64,000 bases of DNA from Prevotella sp. oral taxon 376 (GTDB taxonomy: Bacteria > Bacteroidota > Bacteroidia > Bacteroidales > Bacteroidaceae). The position numbers were made by a program, and so were the translations under genes. Within the stretch, counting starts at the first letter, position 1. The number at the start of each line of letters is the position of its first letter. The stretch spans positions 1,116,001-1,180,000 of the forward strand of contig NZ_PYXG01000001.1 in the NCBI RefSeq assembly GCF_003043945.1, given 5' to 3'. Positions 1 through 7,819 of the stretch are shown here, one piece after another. The notes below the pieces were generated by a model. The model saw only the letters and a list, made by a program, of their open reading frames with translations, was not told the DNA's origin and searched no databases.

Positions 1-102
1 GTTTTCAAATGTCATTGTTATTTGACTTTTGTCCTGCGCTGTAATAGGAAGAAACATGAAGCAGAAGACTGCTAACAATAGAATGATTTGCCGTTTTTCC
101 AT
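1..102 (-). CDS. SusC-like TonB-dependent receptor, N-terminal fragment (partial)
   Basis: Only the first 34 codons are inside the window; the gene runs off the left edge. The start ATG (complement of 100-102) is followed by a clear signal peptide: charged MEKRQ, a hydrophobic stretch ILLLAVFCFMFLPI, then a TAQ-type cleavage site. The next residues (DKSQITMTFEN) look like the start of an STN/secretin-TonB N-terminal domain, which is typical of transducing SusC receptors controlled by FecR/ECF sigma pairs. The gene lies downstream of a FecR gene and an ECF sigma gene on the same strand, and a promoter motif identical in layout to that before fecR sits at 141-171. The receptor identity is inferred from context; only the leader is visible. 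Confidence 0.6.
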   Translation of the reverse strand, partial: MEKRQIILLLAVFCFMFLPITAQDKSQITMTFEN

Positions 103-140
103 ACTAACCGTTTTACAAAATTAATAACTATTCTATAATT

Positions 141-171
141 TTATAACGTTTAAACGATAAAAGTCGTTACC
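141..171 (-). promoter_or_regulatory. Candidate ECF-sigma promoter before the SusC-like gene
   Basis: On the minus strand GGTAACGA (171-164) is followed, 15 nt later, by CGTTATAA (148-141), itself preceded by TAAA. The same two blocks with exactly the same spacing occur at 1541-1511 before fecR. The distance to the start codon is about 39 nt here and 32 nt there. Two boxes with conserved spacing before the two genes expected to be targets fit a promoter recognised by the ECF sigma factor encoded at 1537-2034. The rest of 103-399 shows no gene. Confidence 0.6.
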
Positions 172-399
172 ATGATGGTAATTATTTTTGGAAAAGTGTT
201 TAAGGAAGAAGGTTGTTGACAGAATGATATTATCATTTAGATATGATCGATTAAGGGAGAGCTTACTCAAAAAGGTTCCGATTTTTTCGTATAAACATCT
301 TTATAATAAGATGTTGCCATCATTTTATCGCAGTGTACCAATCTGATAAGTGATACAACGCTTTTTGTCTTTTCTTCGGTATGTAGTTTTTAAAGTTGC

Positions 400-1479
400 T
401 TATCTTATGACAATTTTATCCTTTTCCATAAACGCATTACATATTTTCATAAGATTGATATTGTTTATCACAGTACGCAGATCTGCATCTCGCTTGCAGA
501 AGAATCTTACTCTGCTGGATAATGCTTTTTGGTTGTATGATTCAATATTTACATCATAGTAACGCCCTAATTCAATCAGAACATCTCTGAGTTGCTGTTG
601 GTCAAAATAGAAATAGCCGTCTCGCCACATTGTATATGGATCTGTGTCTATAGACGAAATTAAAGGAATTCCAGCTGTACTAATGGTAACTTGTTGTCCG
701 GGCGTTATGATGACAGTATCTTGTAATGTCGCGGGTCTAAAAGAAACACTACCGCTAATTAGTGTTACGGACTCTGGTTGCTCAGAATAGGAGGTAATAT
801 CAAACTCGGTTCCTAATACCAGTGTCTGCGAGCGATTTGTCGTTACAACAAACGGATGCAGGCAATCTTTGGCTACTACAAAATAGGCTTCCCCGCTTAG
901 CTTTACTTCTCTTGTTTCCCCATAGAAGCGAGAAGGATAGACAAGTCGGCTTCCGGGATGTAAATAGACCCTGCTTCCATCTGGTAACCCTATTTGGTAA
1001 GTCCGTCCATTAGGGACATTGAGTACAAGAGTATCTCTGATTTCAAGATTGGCATTTGGGGTAATCAGTACTTCCGGATCTGCAAGTTGTTTTTTGTGCA
1101 CAATCCGGATCGGTACTTCTTGTCCGTTTGTTACCATTAAAACGGGTGCATCCTCTCTGATTTCTCCTGTCCTAGTCAACAGATTTATATTGGAGCGGTT
1201 CGGATGGGGCAATAGGAGAATGGCGCCAATAATTACTGCGGCAGCTCCGATGATGGTGGTTACAATACGAAGACGGTATTTTGGGGATGATTGATGTCGT
1301 TTCTTGAAAGCGGAGAGTTGAGTTTCTACATCAGGCATGTTTTTCTTCCTGTGAATTCTACGAGCATACAAGATATCACGACAAGATTCCTTCACTTCTG
1401 GAATTTTGCTCACTTTCTGTAGTTGCTCTTCCGAGATAACTGCATCTTGTTTCATCATCTCCAGTATGTCTTCTATCAT
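400..1479 (-). CDS. FecR-family anti-sigma factor
   Basis: This 359-residue protein has the architecture of Bacteroidetes FecR regulators. There is a cytoplasmic N-terminal region (about 1-70), one membrane helix (about 72-91, IVTTIIGAAAVIIGAILLL), and a periplasmic FecR domain (about 130-260, with LPDGSRVYLHPGS and GEAYFVV). The C-terminus (about 290-359) matches a DUF4974-type domain. In this family the N-terminus holds an ECF sigma factor, and the periplasmic part receives the signal from the STN domain of a SusC-like receptor. The sigma gene lies immediately upstream and the receptor gene downstream, so the three probably form one signalling unit. A promoter motif precedes the gene at 1511-1541, overlapping the end of the sigma gene. 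Length is normal. Confidence 0.9.
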   Translation of the reverse strand: MIEDILEMMKQDAVISEEQLQKVSKIPEVKESCRDILYARRIHRKKNMPDVETQLSAFKKRHQSSPKYRLRIVTTIIGAAAVIIGAILLLPHPNRSNINLLTRTGEIREDAPVLMVTNGQEVPIRIVHKKQLADPEVLITPNANLEIRDTLVLNVPNGRTYQIGLPDGSRVYLHPGSRLVYPSRFYGETREVKLSGEAYFVVAKDCLHPFVVTTNRSQTLVLGTEFDITSYSEQPESVTLISGSVSFRPATLQDTVIITPGQQVTISTAGIPLISSIDTDPYTMWRDGYFYFDQQQLRDVLIELGRYYDVNIESYNQKALSSRVRFFCKRDADLRTVINNINLMKICNAFMEKDKIVIR

Positions 1480-1510
1480 GATTGCTTTTATTTTTTTCTA
1501 TTCTCTAAAA

Positions 1511-1541
1511 TTATAACGTTTATATGTAGGATTTCGTTACC
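1511..1541 (-). promoter_or_regulatory. Candidate ECF-sigma promoter before fecR
   Basis: The minus strand reads GGTAACGA (1541-1534) and, 15 nt later, CGTTATAA (1518-1511). It shares both boxes and the spacing with the motif at 141-171. The upstream box overlaps the last codons of the sigma gene, so fecR can be transcribed separately from it. See the findings. Confidence 0.6.
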
Positions 1542-2034
1542 TCCTTCGCATTCTTTCCTCTCGTATGATTTTTAAAGCCTTTACTATATACTTCTGAATA
1601 GAGGCTATACTGAGTCCGGTGATCTCAGCTACCTCCTTATATTTTTTCCCATCCGCATAACAGGCTAAAAAGATTTCTCGAGTCTGGCTGTTGAGTTTTG
1701 CCAATATCTCTTCCATTTGTTTTTCGCGTTCTTGTTGAGCTTCTAATTCTTCTTGTGTGAAAGTGCTTTCTGTCAGCAACATATAGAGATCGACATATCT
1801 CTTTTTAACTTTTTGATGGCGGATATAATCAATGCATTTGTTATGAACATTTTTATAAAGATAAGATTGCAAGGCTGTCTTTTTAATATGTGAGAAATCA
1901 CTCCATAGATTTTCAAATGCTTCGCTGACGATGTCTGCACAGGAGTCGTTATCAAAGACAAATTGTCCCGCATAGGCACAGAGTCTGCCGTAGTACTGTC
2001 TGAAGATGCTGTCGAAGTCTTTCTTGTCTTCCAT
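1537..2034 (-). CDS. ECF RNA polymerase sigma factor (sigma-70 family)
   Basis: A 165-residue ECF sigma factor. Region 2 covers about residues 8-75 (FRQYYGRLCAYAGQFVFDN, then IVSEAFENLWSDF and a core ending in YIRHQK). Region 4 covers about 105-160, with the helix-turn-helix KEVAEITGLSIASIQKYIV. It is expected to be held by the FecR protein encoded downstream and released when the SusC-like receptor is loaded. Two identical-layout promoter motifs before fecR and the receptor gene are the likely targets. No such motif is seen before the sigma gene itself, but a housekeeping -7 box lies at 2061-2068. Confidence 0.92.
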   Translation of the reverse strand: MEDKKDFDSIFRQYYGRLCAYAGQFVFDNDSCADIVSEAFENLWSDFSHIKKTALQSYLYKNVHNKCIDYIRHQKVKKRYVDLYMLLTESTFTQEELEAQQEREKQMEEILAKLNSQTREIFLACYADGKKYKEVAEITGLSIASIQKYIVKALKIIREERMRRR

Positions 2035-2060
2035 TTAAATTTATAGAAATCATTGAAGTA

Positions 2061-2068
2061 CAAACTTA
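2061..2068 (-). promoter_or_regulatory. -7 promoter box of the ECF sigma gene
   Basis: The minus strand carries TAAGTTTG, a perfect TAnnTTTG box of the Bacteroidetes housekeeping sigma factor, 27 nt before the start codon. No convincing -33 TTG was found at the usual distance. Confidence 0.4.
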
Positions 2069-2456
2069 CATAAAATCGTGGTAATATTTGCATAAATTGG
2101 GAAGTTTAACGCAATTCCGCTTGATTCTTAAGCTAATTAAGTTAATGGCGGATTGATCATAATAGCTTTTAAGAAGGTATTATGATAGATGAAAACACTT
2201 CTATACGGATTCTCCCATCTCTTAATTTCACATGGATCTATTACAACTCTATCTTGTCTGCCAAATGAAAATTTGTATGGCTTTATGTGGATTGATAGCA
2301 TGAATATATTCGTCTTTAATTTAGCTTTCAAAAACAATTTAACTTATTTTTGGCTTTTGCTAGGCAAGTTATTTGAATTGTTGATTTTAATAAGTGAGTT
2401 GAAATGATAATTATTTTAGTTTTAAACATTAAATAACAATTTTAAAAACAGAAAAA
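2069..2456. other. Intergenic region without a supported gene
   Basis: This AT-rich gap of about 390 nt separates the divergent sigma gene and lipoprotein gene. Short open frames exist on both strands (2137-2337 minus, 2189-2407 plus), but neither has a recognisable domain or a plausible start region. It should contain the promoter for the lipoprotein gene at 2457. Confidence 0.5.
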
Positions 2457-3014
2457 ATGGAAATGAAAACTATTTTCAAGACTATGATGATGGCTGCATG
2501 TTGCCTTGGTGTTGCAATGTTTACATCTTGCAAAGATGATGATGACAACTCTGGTTTAAAATTCAGTGTTGCTAAGGTAGAGGTTGCATCAGGTGCTACC
2601 GCTAACATAACCATTGGAAACGGGACGCAGCCTTTCACAGTAAGGTCTACGGACGAAAAGATCGCTACTGTTAAAGTCGACAAAAATATCATAACCGTTA
2701 CAGGTGTTAAGGAAGGCAAGGCTTCTATTATCGTTACAGACAAAAATAAGCAGTCTGGTACGCTCGCTGTCAATGTGATAACGCCTCTTTCTTTTGATAA
2801 GGCAAATGTAAATGTTGAAGTTGGCAAGGAAGATGTTGTCGCCATCAAGTCAGGCAAGGCGCCATATACAGTAAGTGTCAAAGATACAAAGATTGCTACT
2901 GCTACGATAAAAGATGACAAGATAACCATCACAGGCGTTAAAGCGGGAAGTACGACAATAAATGTTCTTGACAAGGATAAGTTAGCAGGAACTGTTATTG
3001 TTACCGTAAAGTAG
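2457..3014 (+). CDS. Lipoprotein with two Ig-like (Big2-type) repeats
   Basis: A 185-residue secreted lipoprotein. The leader MMMAACCLGVAMFTSC ends in a lipobox Cys followed by KDDDDN, an acidic stretch of the kind that sends Bacteroidetes lipoproteins to the cell surface. The mature part has two tandem repeats of about 75 residues (about 33-108 and 110-185). They share the pattern V.V..G....I..G..P+TV...D.KIAT..+.....I TVTGVK.G...I.V.DK...+GT+.V.V, as in bacterial Ig-like group 2 domains. The function is unknown; such domains usually mediate surface binding or act as spacers. A terminator follows at 3041-3075. Starting at the second Met (2463) would shorten it by two residues. Confidence 0.75.
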   Translation: MEMKTIFKTMMMAACCLGVAMFTSCKDDDDNSGLKFSVAKVEVASGATANITIGNGTQPFTVRSTDEKIATVKVDKNIITVTGVKEGKASIIVTDKNKQSGTLAVNVITPLSFDKANVNVEVGKEDVVAIKSGKAPYTVSVKDTKIATATIKDDKITITGVKAGSTTINVLDKDKLAGTVIVTVK

Positions 3015-3040
3015 CCCATAATATATCCAAGATATTGGAG

Positions 3041-3075
3041 AACAGGGAAGTTCTCTTCTGGATTTCCCTGTTTTT
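3041..3075 (+). terminator. Rho-independent terminator after the Ig-like lipoprotein gene
   Basis: The arms aacagggaa (3041-3049) and ttccctgtt (3064-3072) pair perfectly and run into a T stretch. The hairpin separates the lipoprotein gene from the NigD-sigma-barrel genes. Confidence 0.75.
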
Positions 3076-3138
3076 AATAGAATTAGGCTTTATCATAAAA
3101 CATTTAATACTTTTATAGCATAAATAAAATAGGGAGGG

Positions 3139-3813
3139 ATGAAAATGATGCGACTATTATATTATTTTCTCAGTTCTTGGATTGTGTTAGGTTCTTTGAC
3201 TTTGCAGTCATGTTCTAACGATGATGATTTTGTTAATTATCCGAATGCGCTTGTTACAATCAAAACCAATAGTTCCACGGGGCAGGTGTATTTTCAGTTG
3301 GATGACTTAACAACAATTTTTCCAACTAACCTAAAAACTTCTCCTTATGGTAATAAGGAATTGCGAGCCCTTGTAAACCTTAAGTTGCAGGAGGGACAGA
3401 ATGGACATTATTCAAAAAGTGCGTATGTGAATTGGGTAGATACTATACTTACAAAGAATATGGCACAGAGTTTCGGGCAAAAAAATGATGATGTATATGG
3501 AAAAGATCCCGTAGAAATAGTCAAAGATTGGACAACTATTGTAGAGGATGGGTATCTTACATTGCGCTTCCGGACATATTTTGGTAAAGGAACAAAACAT
3601 ACCATGAATCTTGTTAAAGGAGAAAATCCATACGAGGTTGTACTTCATCATAATGCCTTCAATGATTCGAAGGGCATTATTCGTGATGGCCTTGTAGCGT
3701 TCAGACTCGGCGATCTTCCCGATACACAAGGGAAAACGGTAGATCTAACATTAAAGTGGCAATCATTTACGGGCATGAAGAGTGTCAAATTCAAATACAT
3801 CAGCCGCAAATAG
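3139..3813 (+). CDS. NigD-like lipoprotein
   Basis: A 224-residue lipoprotein with leader and lipobox (SLTLQSC) followed by SNDDD. The body follows the pattern I associate with NigD-like Bacteroidetes lipoproteins: a YFQLDDLTTIFPTN segment, an ALVNLKL strand, D.V.I..DW..IVEDGYLTLRF, H.MNLVKG, and an 'LHHNAFND' segment before the last strands. In this family an N-terminal OB-like domain is joined to a C-terminal beta domain. It is extracytoplasmic and has no established enzymatic role. The stop lies 28 nt before an ECF sigma gene, so it may be co-transcribed with the sigma/anti-sigma pair. The start ATG at 3139 follows a purine-rich gggaggg. Confidence 0.7.
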   Translation: MKMMRLLYYFLSSWIVLGSLTLQSCSNDDDFVNYPNALVTIKTNSSTGQVYFQLDDLTTIFPTNLKTSPYGNKELRALVNLKLQEGQNGHYSKSAYVNWVDTILTKNMAQSFGQKNDDVYGKDPVEIVKDWTTIVEDGYLTLRFRTYFGKGTKHTMNLVKGENPYEVVLHHNAFNDSKGIIRDGLVAFRLGDLPDTQGKTVDLTLKWQSFTGMKSVKFKYISRK

Positions 3814-3841
3814 TATCAACAGAAAGCCTCTTCACTAATTA

Positions 3842-4393
3842 ATGAGCTTCTCTGGCTATAATAAAGAGCAACATATTATAAGCCTTTTTGCAAAAGATGA
3901 TGCCCTCGCCATGGATGAACTCTATGGTGAGTATGCAGATTATCTAGCCAAAGTATGTTCGAGATATATTGCAAATCAAGAGGACTTACATGATGTGCTC
4001 CAAGAAGCTTTCATTAGAATCTTTACTAAAATTCATATATTTGAGTATAGAGGGAAAGGTTCTTTAAAGGCTTGGCTTACAAGGGTGGTCATTAATGAGT
4101 CTCTTCATTTTCTTAGGGACAATGATTCAAGTGTCTTCATAGATAAAGATGTGGACTTACCGGAAGTTGTTGCTGATGAACCGGATATTGATAGTTTGTC
4201 TATAAACCAAATAGCAGATACAATCCTCAAACTACCGACAGGTTATAGGACCGTTTTTAATTTATTTGTGATAGAGGGTAAAAGTCATAAGGAAATAGCC
4301 AAACTCCTCAATATCAAACCGGATACTTCCGCGTCGCAATTTTACAAAGCAAGAAGTATGCTTGCAAGGATGCTTAAAGAGCAAAACATATAG
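3842..4393 (+). CDS. ECF RNA polymerase sigma factor (second unit)
   Basis: A 183-residue sigma-70 family protein. Region 2 (about 15-85) contains LYGEYADYLAKVCSRYI, the DVLQEAFIRIFTKI core helix and GSLKAWLTRVVINESLHFLR. Region 4 (about 125-180) has the helix-turn-helix HKEIAKLLNIKPDTSASQFY. The partner gene begins 10 nt downstream and encodes a membrane-anchored beta-barrel protein, the usual anti-sigma-like neighbour of this sigma subtype in Bacteroidetes. No promoter motif like those at 141 and 1511 is present here, so its target set is probably different. Confidence 0.9.
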   Translation: MSFSGYNKEQHIISLFAKDDALAMDELYGEYADYLAKVCSRYIANQEDLHDVLQEAFIRIFTKIHIFEYRGKGSLKAWLTRVVINESLHFLRDNDSSVFIDKDVDLPEVVADEPDIDSLSINQIADTILKLPTGYRTVFNLFVIEGKSHKEIAKLLNIKPDTSASQFYKARSMLARMLKEQNI

Positions 4394-4403
4394 GATATAG
4401 CCT

Positions 4404-5666
4404 ATGAAGGAAAAATGGCTTAATAAATTACAAGCCCGTATTCAAAGTGAATACGAAGCAAAAGCTCCTGAAGGTCTTCTCGACGACATCAAAAAGGAGA
4501 TGAATCGCCGCGGAGTAGCACCCGTACATTCTACCCGGCAGAAAGCAAAGATAGTACCTTTATGGATTTATCGTTCTGCCTCTGTTGCCGTCATGATTGC
4601 TGTTGGTCTATGTCTGGGCGATATGTTTGTTGACCAATCCTCTTTGCCGAAACAGGTTGCAACTGTGCTTGATAATAATGTCGTTTCAAATTCATCAATG
4701 ACAGAAACAAGTGCGAATAAGCATGTATCGAGCATCGTAAAGTTAGTTTCATCTATTTTAAAAGACACACAATTAGGTCTCAACGATAAGACTTTACTTG
4801 CTTGCAATTCTAACGATAGTACGAAAAAAGAAATCGGTAGCGACGATAAGGCTATTGGAAGCCAACAGACAACATGTAATCCAAGTCAAAAGACGGCAGA
4901 AAGTACAGGCAACTCTCAGACTATAAAGCAACAGTCATGGGAGAACTTGGGAACGGATAATACCTCGTATGCCCCAAACAATACCCGGTCATCTCGGTTT
5001 AGTATTGGAACATCTTATAACAATGCCTCAGGAATATCAATCAATGCCCAAAGGCCTCTGTTGGAAGTAGCAAATCCTTACGGCGAGTATGATCCAAAAT
5101 TCTCAGGAGATAATATACAGGATCCTATAATGGGATCGAAAGATATAAGAATCAATGCGAAGCATCATCAACCCGTTAAATTTGGCATATCTGTGCGATA
5201 CAATCTTAGTAGCCGTTGGAGTCTACAGACAGGCCTTACCTACAGCTATCTTACCTCTGAATTCTTGTATAGCAAAGAGACTGAAAGTTATGTCGTGGAA
5301 CAAAACCTGCATTATGTTGGTCTACCAGTAAGTGCAAGCTACAGTCTTGTCAAGGTAAAAAGGTTTAATGTTTATATAACCGTATGCGGTGAGATAGAAA
5401 AACTTGTAAAAGGTGAGTTGAAACAGGCCGTAGGAGATGTGTCTAAGGAAAACCCGAAAGATTCTGCCATCAAGGAGGGCATCCCTGTGTTCTCGGTTAA
5501 TGCTGCTATTGGAGGAGAATACAGATTTAGTAAGGATATCAGTGCTTATATAGAGCCAGGAGTGAGTCGTCATTTTAACAATGGCAGTACTGTTGAGAGC
5601 ATATATAAAGATAAACCCACAAATTTTAATCTTAACATAGGAATTAGAGTCAATTTAAATAAATAA
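4404..5666 (+). CDS. Anti-sigma candidate with C-terminal outer-membrane beta-barrel domain
   Basis: A 420-residue protein with an unusual layout. A charged cytoplasmic N-terminus (about 1-52) is followed by one hydrophobic helix (about 53-73, IYRSASVAVMIAVGLCLGDMF) and a Ser/Thr/Asn-rich linker (about 80-200). The C-terminus (about 220-420) has alternating strands typical of small PorT/OmpW-like barrels, such as KFGISVRYNLSSRWSLQTGL, HYVGLPVSASYSL and FNLNIGIRVNLNK. It is co-transcribed with the ECF sigma gene just upstream. I infer that the N-terminus binds the sigma factor while the barrel reaches the outer membrane. An ordinary outer-membrane protein is the alternative, but there is no signal peptide at the N-terminus. 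Confidence 0.65.
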   Translation: MKEKWLNKLQARIQSEYEAKAPEGLLDDIKKEMNRRGVAPVHSTRQKAKIVPLWIYRSASVAVMIAVGLCLGDMFVDQSSLPKQVATVLDNNVVSNSSMTETSANKHVSSIVKLVSSILKDTQLGLNDKTLLACNSNDSTKKEIGSDDKAIGSQQTTCNPSQKTAESTGNSQTIKQQSWENLGTDNTSYAPNNTRSSRFSIGTSYNNASGISINAQRPLLEVANPYGEYDPKFSGDNIQDPIMGSKDIRINAKHHQPVKFGISVRYNLSSRWSLQTGLTYSYLTSEFLYSKETESYVVEQNLHYVGLPVSASYSLVKVKRFNVYITVCGEIEKLVKGELKQAVGDVSKENPKDSAIKEGIPVFSVNAAIGGEYRFSKDISAYIEPGVSRHFNNGSTVESIYKDKPTNFNLNIGIRVNLNK

Positions 5667-5741
5667 AACGATGAAGGGTGATTATAAATAAAAGTAAATA
5701 TTTTGTCTTAATTGGCTAACAGGGAATTCTTCTAAAACAAG

Positions 5742-5779
5742 AAAAGCTAAGTGTTGAATAATCAATGACTTAGCTTTTT
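5742..5779 (+). terminator. Terminator between the sigma/barrel operon and the mobile element
   Basis: The arms aaaagctaagt (5742-5752) and acttagctttt (5768-5778) pair perfectly and end in a T run. It is the last feature before the left attachment site at 5785. Confidence 0.7.
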
Positions 5780-5784
5780 GCTTT

Positions 5785-5798
5785 GTACCCAGACCCGG
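5785..5798. other. Left attachment core (copy of tRNA-Leu 3' end)
   Basis: The 14 bases gtacccagacccgg are identical to 27357-27370, which cover the 3' end of the tRNA-Leu gene. Identity stops on both sides. This marks the outer left junction of an element that integrated at the tRNA 3' end. A degenerate third copy lies at 22015-22026. Confidence 0.8.
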
Positions 5799-5910
5799 TA
5801 CAATGCCGTGAAAACAAGAGAAATCAAAAGAATATATTGTATTGGTAATCAATGATTTAATATTTTCTTGTATTTGTTGATTTTGCTCATTTTTGCCTGT
5901 TTTTTGTCAT

Positions 5911-5960
5911 AAAGTACACTTTTAGTACACTTTGATATTCGGAACTTTTTAGTATCTTTG
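5911..5960 (+). promoter_or_regulatory. Integrase promoter and putative arm-type site
   Basis: The sequence aaagtacacttttagtac (5911-5928) recurs exactly at 21945-21962 and 27287-27304, next to the element ends, as expected for integrase arm-type binding sites. It leads into TTTG (5931-5934), an 18-nt spacer and a perfect -7 box TATCTTTG (5953-5960). Integrase binding here would overlap its own promoter. Confidence 0.6.
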
Positions 5961-6041
5961 CAAAATAAGAAAACATCTGAAAATAAACAAGTTAATGATT
6001 TTACTCGGTTTGATACACATTTAGGTACATAACTATCAATT

Positions 6042-7265
6042 ATGGCAAAATTAGAAAATAAAGCAAAGGAAAACCCGAAATTGGAGCAAAATGTGCTGTC
6101 TGATGGTCGGATAAGTCTATATCTGGAGTATTATCTCGGTAGAGAAGAAACACCGGTTTTAGACGAAAACAGCAATCCCGTTTTGTACGAAACAGGCAAG
6201 ATGATAGGCAAGCCCAAGGTACACATTAAGCACAACAGGCGAAAAGAAAATTTGCAGTTGTACTTGATAGCTAAGCCTCGTACTCCAACGGAACGACAAC
6301 AGAACAAGGAAACACTCGAACTGGCTGCCAAAATTCGAGCGGAGCGTGAACAGCAGTTTAAGGAGAGCATGTTCGGCTATCGTCTGAAGAAGGATAGGAA
6401 TATCAATTTCTTGGACTATTATCAGGCGTACATTGACAGTTACACCAAGAAAGACCTGCGAATGATAAAGATAGCCTTGAATCGTTTTAAGGATTTTCTG
6501 AAAGAGCAATACCCACTCTATGAGTTTGGCATTAAGCCTGACTTGATAACCAAGGATATGATGGAACGCTTTGTGGAGTATCTGCAATCACGAAGCGTGG
6601 GTGAAGGGGCAAAGAGCATCTATCAGCGTTTTAAGAAAGTTGTACGCTATGCCATTGACCATGAAGTGATGCAGAAAGATCCCTGCAAGGGTGTTGTGTG
6701 CAAGGTAGACGACCAAGTGTTGCGCAAAGATGTACTCTCAATGGACGAAATACAGGCACTGATTCAATGTCATTATGAGAATGAGAATCCTAATGTTAGG
6801 CGTGCTTTTATTCTCTGCCTCTATTGCGGTCTGCGTTTCTGCGATGTAAAAGACCTAACCTATAAGAATGTAGATTATACCAATCGCCTACTGAAGTTTG
6901 AGCAGAATAAGACCAAAGGACATTCTACACATAGTGGCGTCATTATTCCTCTCAATGACGGCTTAGTCTCTTTAATTGGTGAAGCTCCTGAGGATTTAAA
7001 TTCCTCTATCTTCAACCTCCCCTCATATGAGAGTTGCAGCAAATCTGTTAAACGGTGGGTAAAACGTGCAGGTATTAACAAGCACATCAGTTGGCATTGT
7101 GCTCGCCACAGTTTTGCTGTAAACATTCTCAACAATGGTGCAAATATTAAAACGGTAGCCAGTTTGTTAGGGCATAGCGGATTGAAGCATACCGAGAAAT
7201 ACACTCGTGCAGTTGACAAGTTGAAGTCGGAGGCTATCAATAGTTTACCGGAATTGAAGCTATAG
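6042..7265 (+). CDS. Tyrosine recombinase / integrase of the left element
   Basis: A 407-residue site-specific recombinase of the Bacteroidetes element type. It has an N-terminal Arm-type domain (about 1-100), a SAM-like core-binding domain (about 110-210) and a catalytic domain (about 225-400). The catalytic residues are visible: Arg in YCGLRFCDV (about 265), His-x-x-Arg in HCARHSF, His in LLGHSGLKHTEKYTR and the Tyr nucleophile near residue 387. It lies 244 nt inside the left attachment core, the usual place for an integrase acting on a tRNA 3' end. A closely similar but truncated copy lies at 23535-23941 in the neighbouring element. A strong hairpin at 7396-7434 follows the gene. Confidence 0.95.
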   Translation: MAKLENKAKENPKLEQNVLSDGRISLYLEYYLGREETPVLDENSNPVLYETGKMIGKPKVHIKHNRRKENLQLYLIAKPRTPTERQQNKETLELAAKIRAEREQQFKESMFGYRLKKDRNINFLDYYQAYIDSYTKKDLRMIKIALNRFKDFLKEQYPLYEFGIKPDLITKDMMERFVEYLQSRSVGEGAKSIYQRFKKVVRYAIDHEVMQKDPCKGVVCKVDDQVLRKDVLSMDEIQALIQCHYENENPNVRRAFILCLYCGLRFCDVKDLTYKNVDYTNRLLKFEQNKTKGHSTHSGVIIPLNDGLVSLIGEAPEDLNSSIFNLPSYESCSKSVKRWVKRAGINKHISWHCARHSFAVNILNNGANIKTVASLLGHSGLKHTEKYTRAVDKLKSEAINSLPELKL

Positions 7266-7395
7266 TGGTGTTTATATGAGATACAATAATGAATATTGGC
7301 AGGATAAATGACTCTACAGCATTATCTTCATACATTGAAACCTCAGCAAAGCCCAATTTGTTAAAAATGGCCGTTATTGATTACCAACAAGTTGC

Positions 7396-7434
7396 ATGTC
7401 TTAAAACCTCCTTTACAAGGAGGTTTTAAGACAT
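7396..7434. terminator. Perfect 18-bp hairpin after the integrase gene
   Basis: The arms at 7396-7413 and 7417-7434 are perfect reverse complements of 18 bp around a 3-nt loop (tac). It probably ends integrase transcription and insulates the dnd operon; there is no strong T tail. The rest of 7266-7594 holds the dnd promoter/operator region and no gene. Confidence 0.6.
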
Positions 7435-7521
7435 CTCATATTTATAAAAGAAGAGATTGATTATAGTGCATTTTATCTCATTAAAGTGACATATTCGATA
7501 ATCAAATTAACCCTGATGAAA

Positions 7522-7569
7522 TATAACGCAGAATTTTGTATGCGTTATAAAATATATTGTGTATTTTTG
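7522..7569 (+). promoter_or_regulatory. Operator-like inverted repeat and promoter of the dnd operon
   Basis: The arms tataacgca (7522-7530) and tgcgttata (7541-7549) form a perfect 9-bp inverted repeat with a 10-nt spacer. The spacer contains TTTG (7535-7538). A -7 box TATTTTTG lies at 7562-7569, 25 nt before the XRE start codon; the 23-nt spacing from TTTG is slightly long. The dyad overlaps the -33 region, so a dimeric repressor bound there would block transcription. The XRE protein encoded just downstream is the obvious candidate. Confidence 0.5.
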
Positions 7570-7594
7570 TACTCAATAATGAAATCAAAATATT

Positions 7595-7819
7595 ATGGGT
7601 AAAGATATTAATCGTATAAAGGTTGTACTAGTCGAAAAGAAGAAGACCAACAAGTGGCTTTCTGAGCAATTAGGATGCGCTACGACCACAGTGTCGAAAT
7701 GGTGTACAAATGCCTGTCAGCCGCCTATGGAAACATTTCTAAAGATTGCTAAAATACTTGATGTTGAATTAGATGAATTATTGAATAAGTCTCATCTAAC
7801 TTCTTTAGATAATGAATAA
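7595..7819 (+). CDS. XRE/Cro-family transcriptional regulator
   Basis: A 74-residue protein that is almost entirely one helix-turn-helix domain. The segment KKKTNKWLSEQLGCATTTVS supplies the two DNA-binding helices, and METFLKIAKILDVELDELLN is the typical fourth-helix end of HTH_3 proteins. It is the first gene of the phosphorothioation operon; its stop overlaps the dndC start by 8 nt, so translation is probably coupled. The operator-like dyad at 7522-7549 suggests autoregulation and control of the modification genes. The ligand or signal is unknown. Confidence 0.88.
   Translation: MGKDINRIKVVLVEKKKTNKWLSEQLGCATTTVSKWCTNACQPPMETFLKIAKILDVELDELLNKSHLTSLDNE

Noticed and set aside
2137..2407. 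Small open frames on both strands between the sigma and lipoprotein genes
   Set aside because: AT-rich chance frames with no start context, domain or leader.
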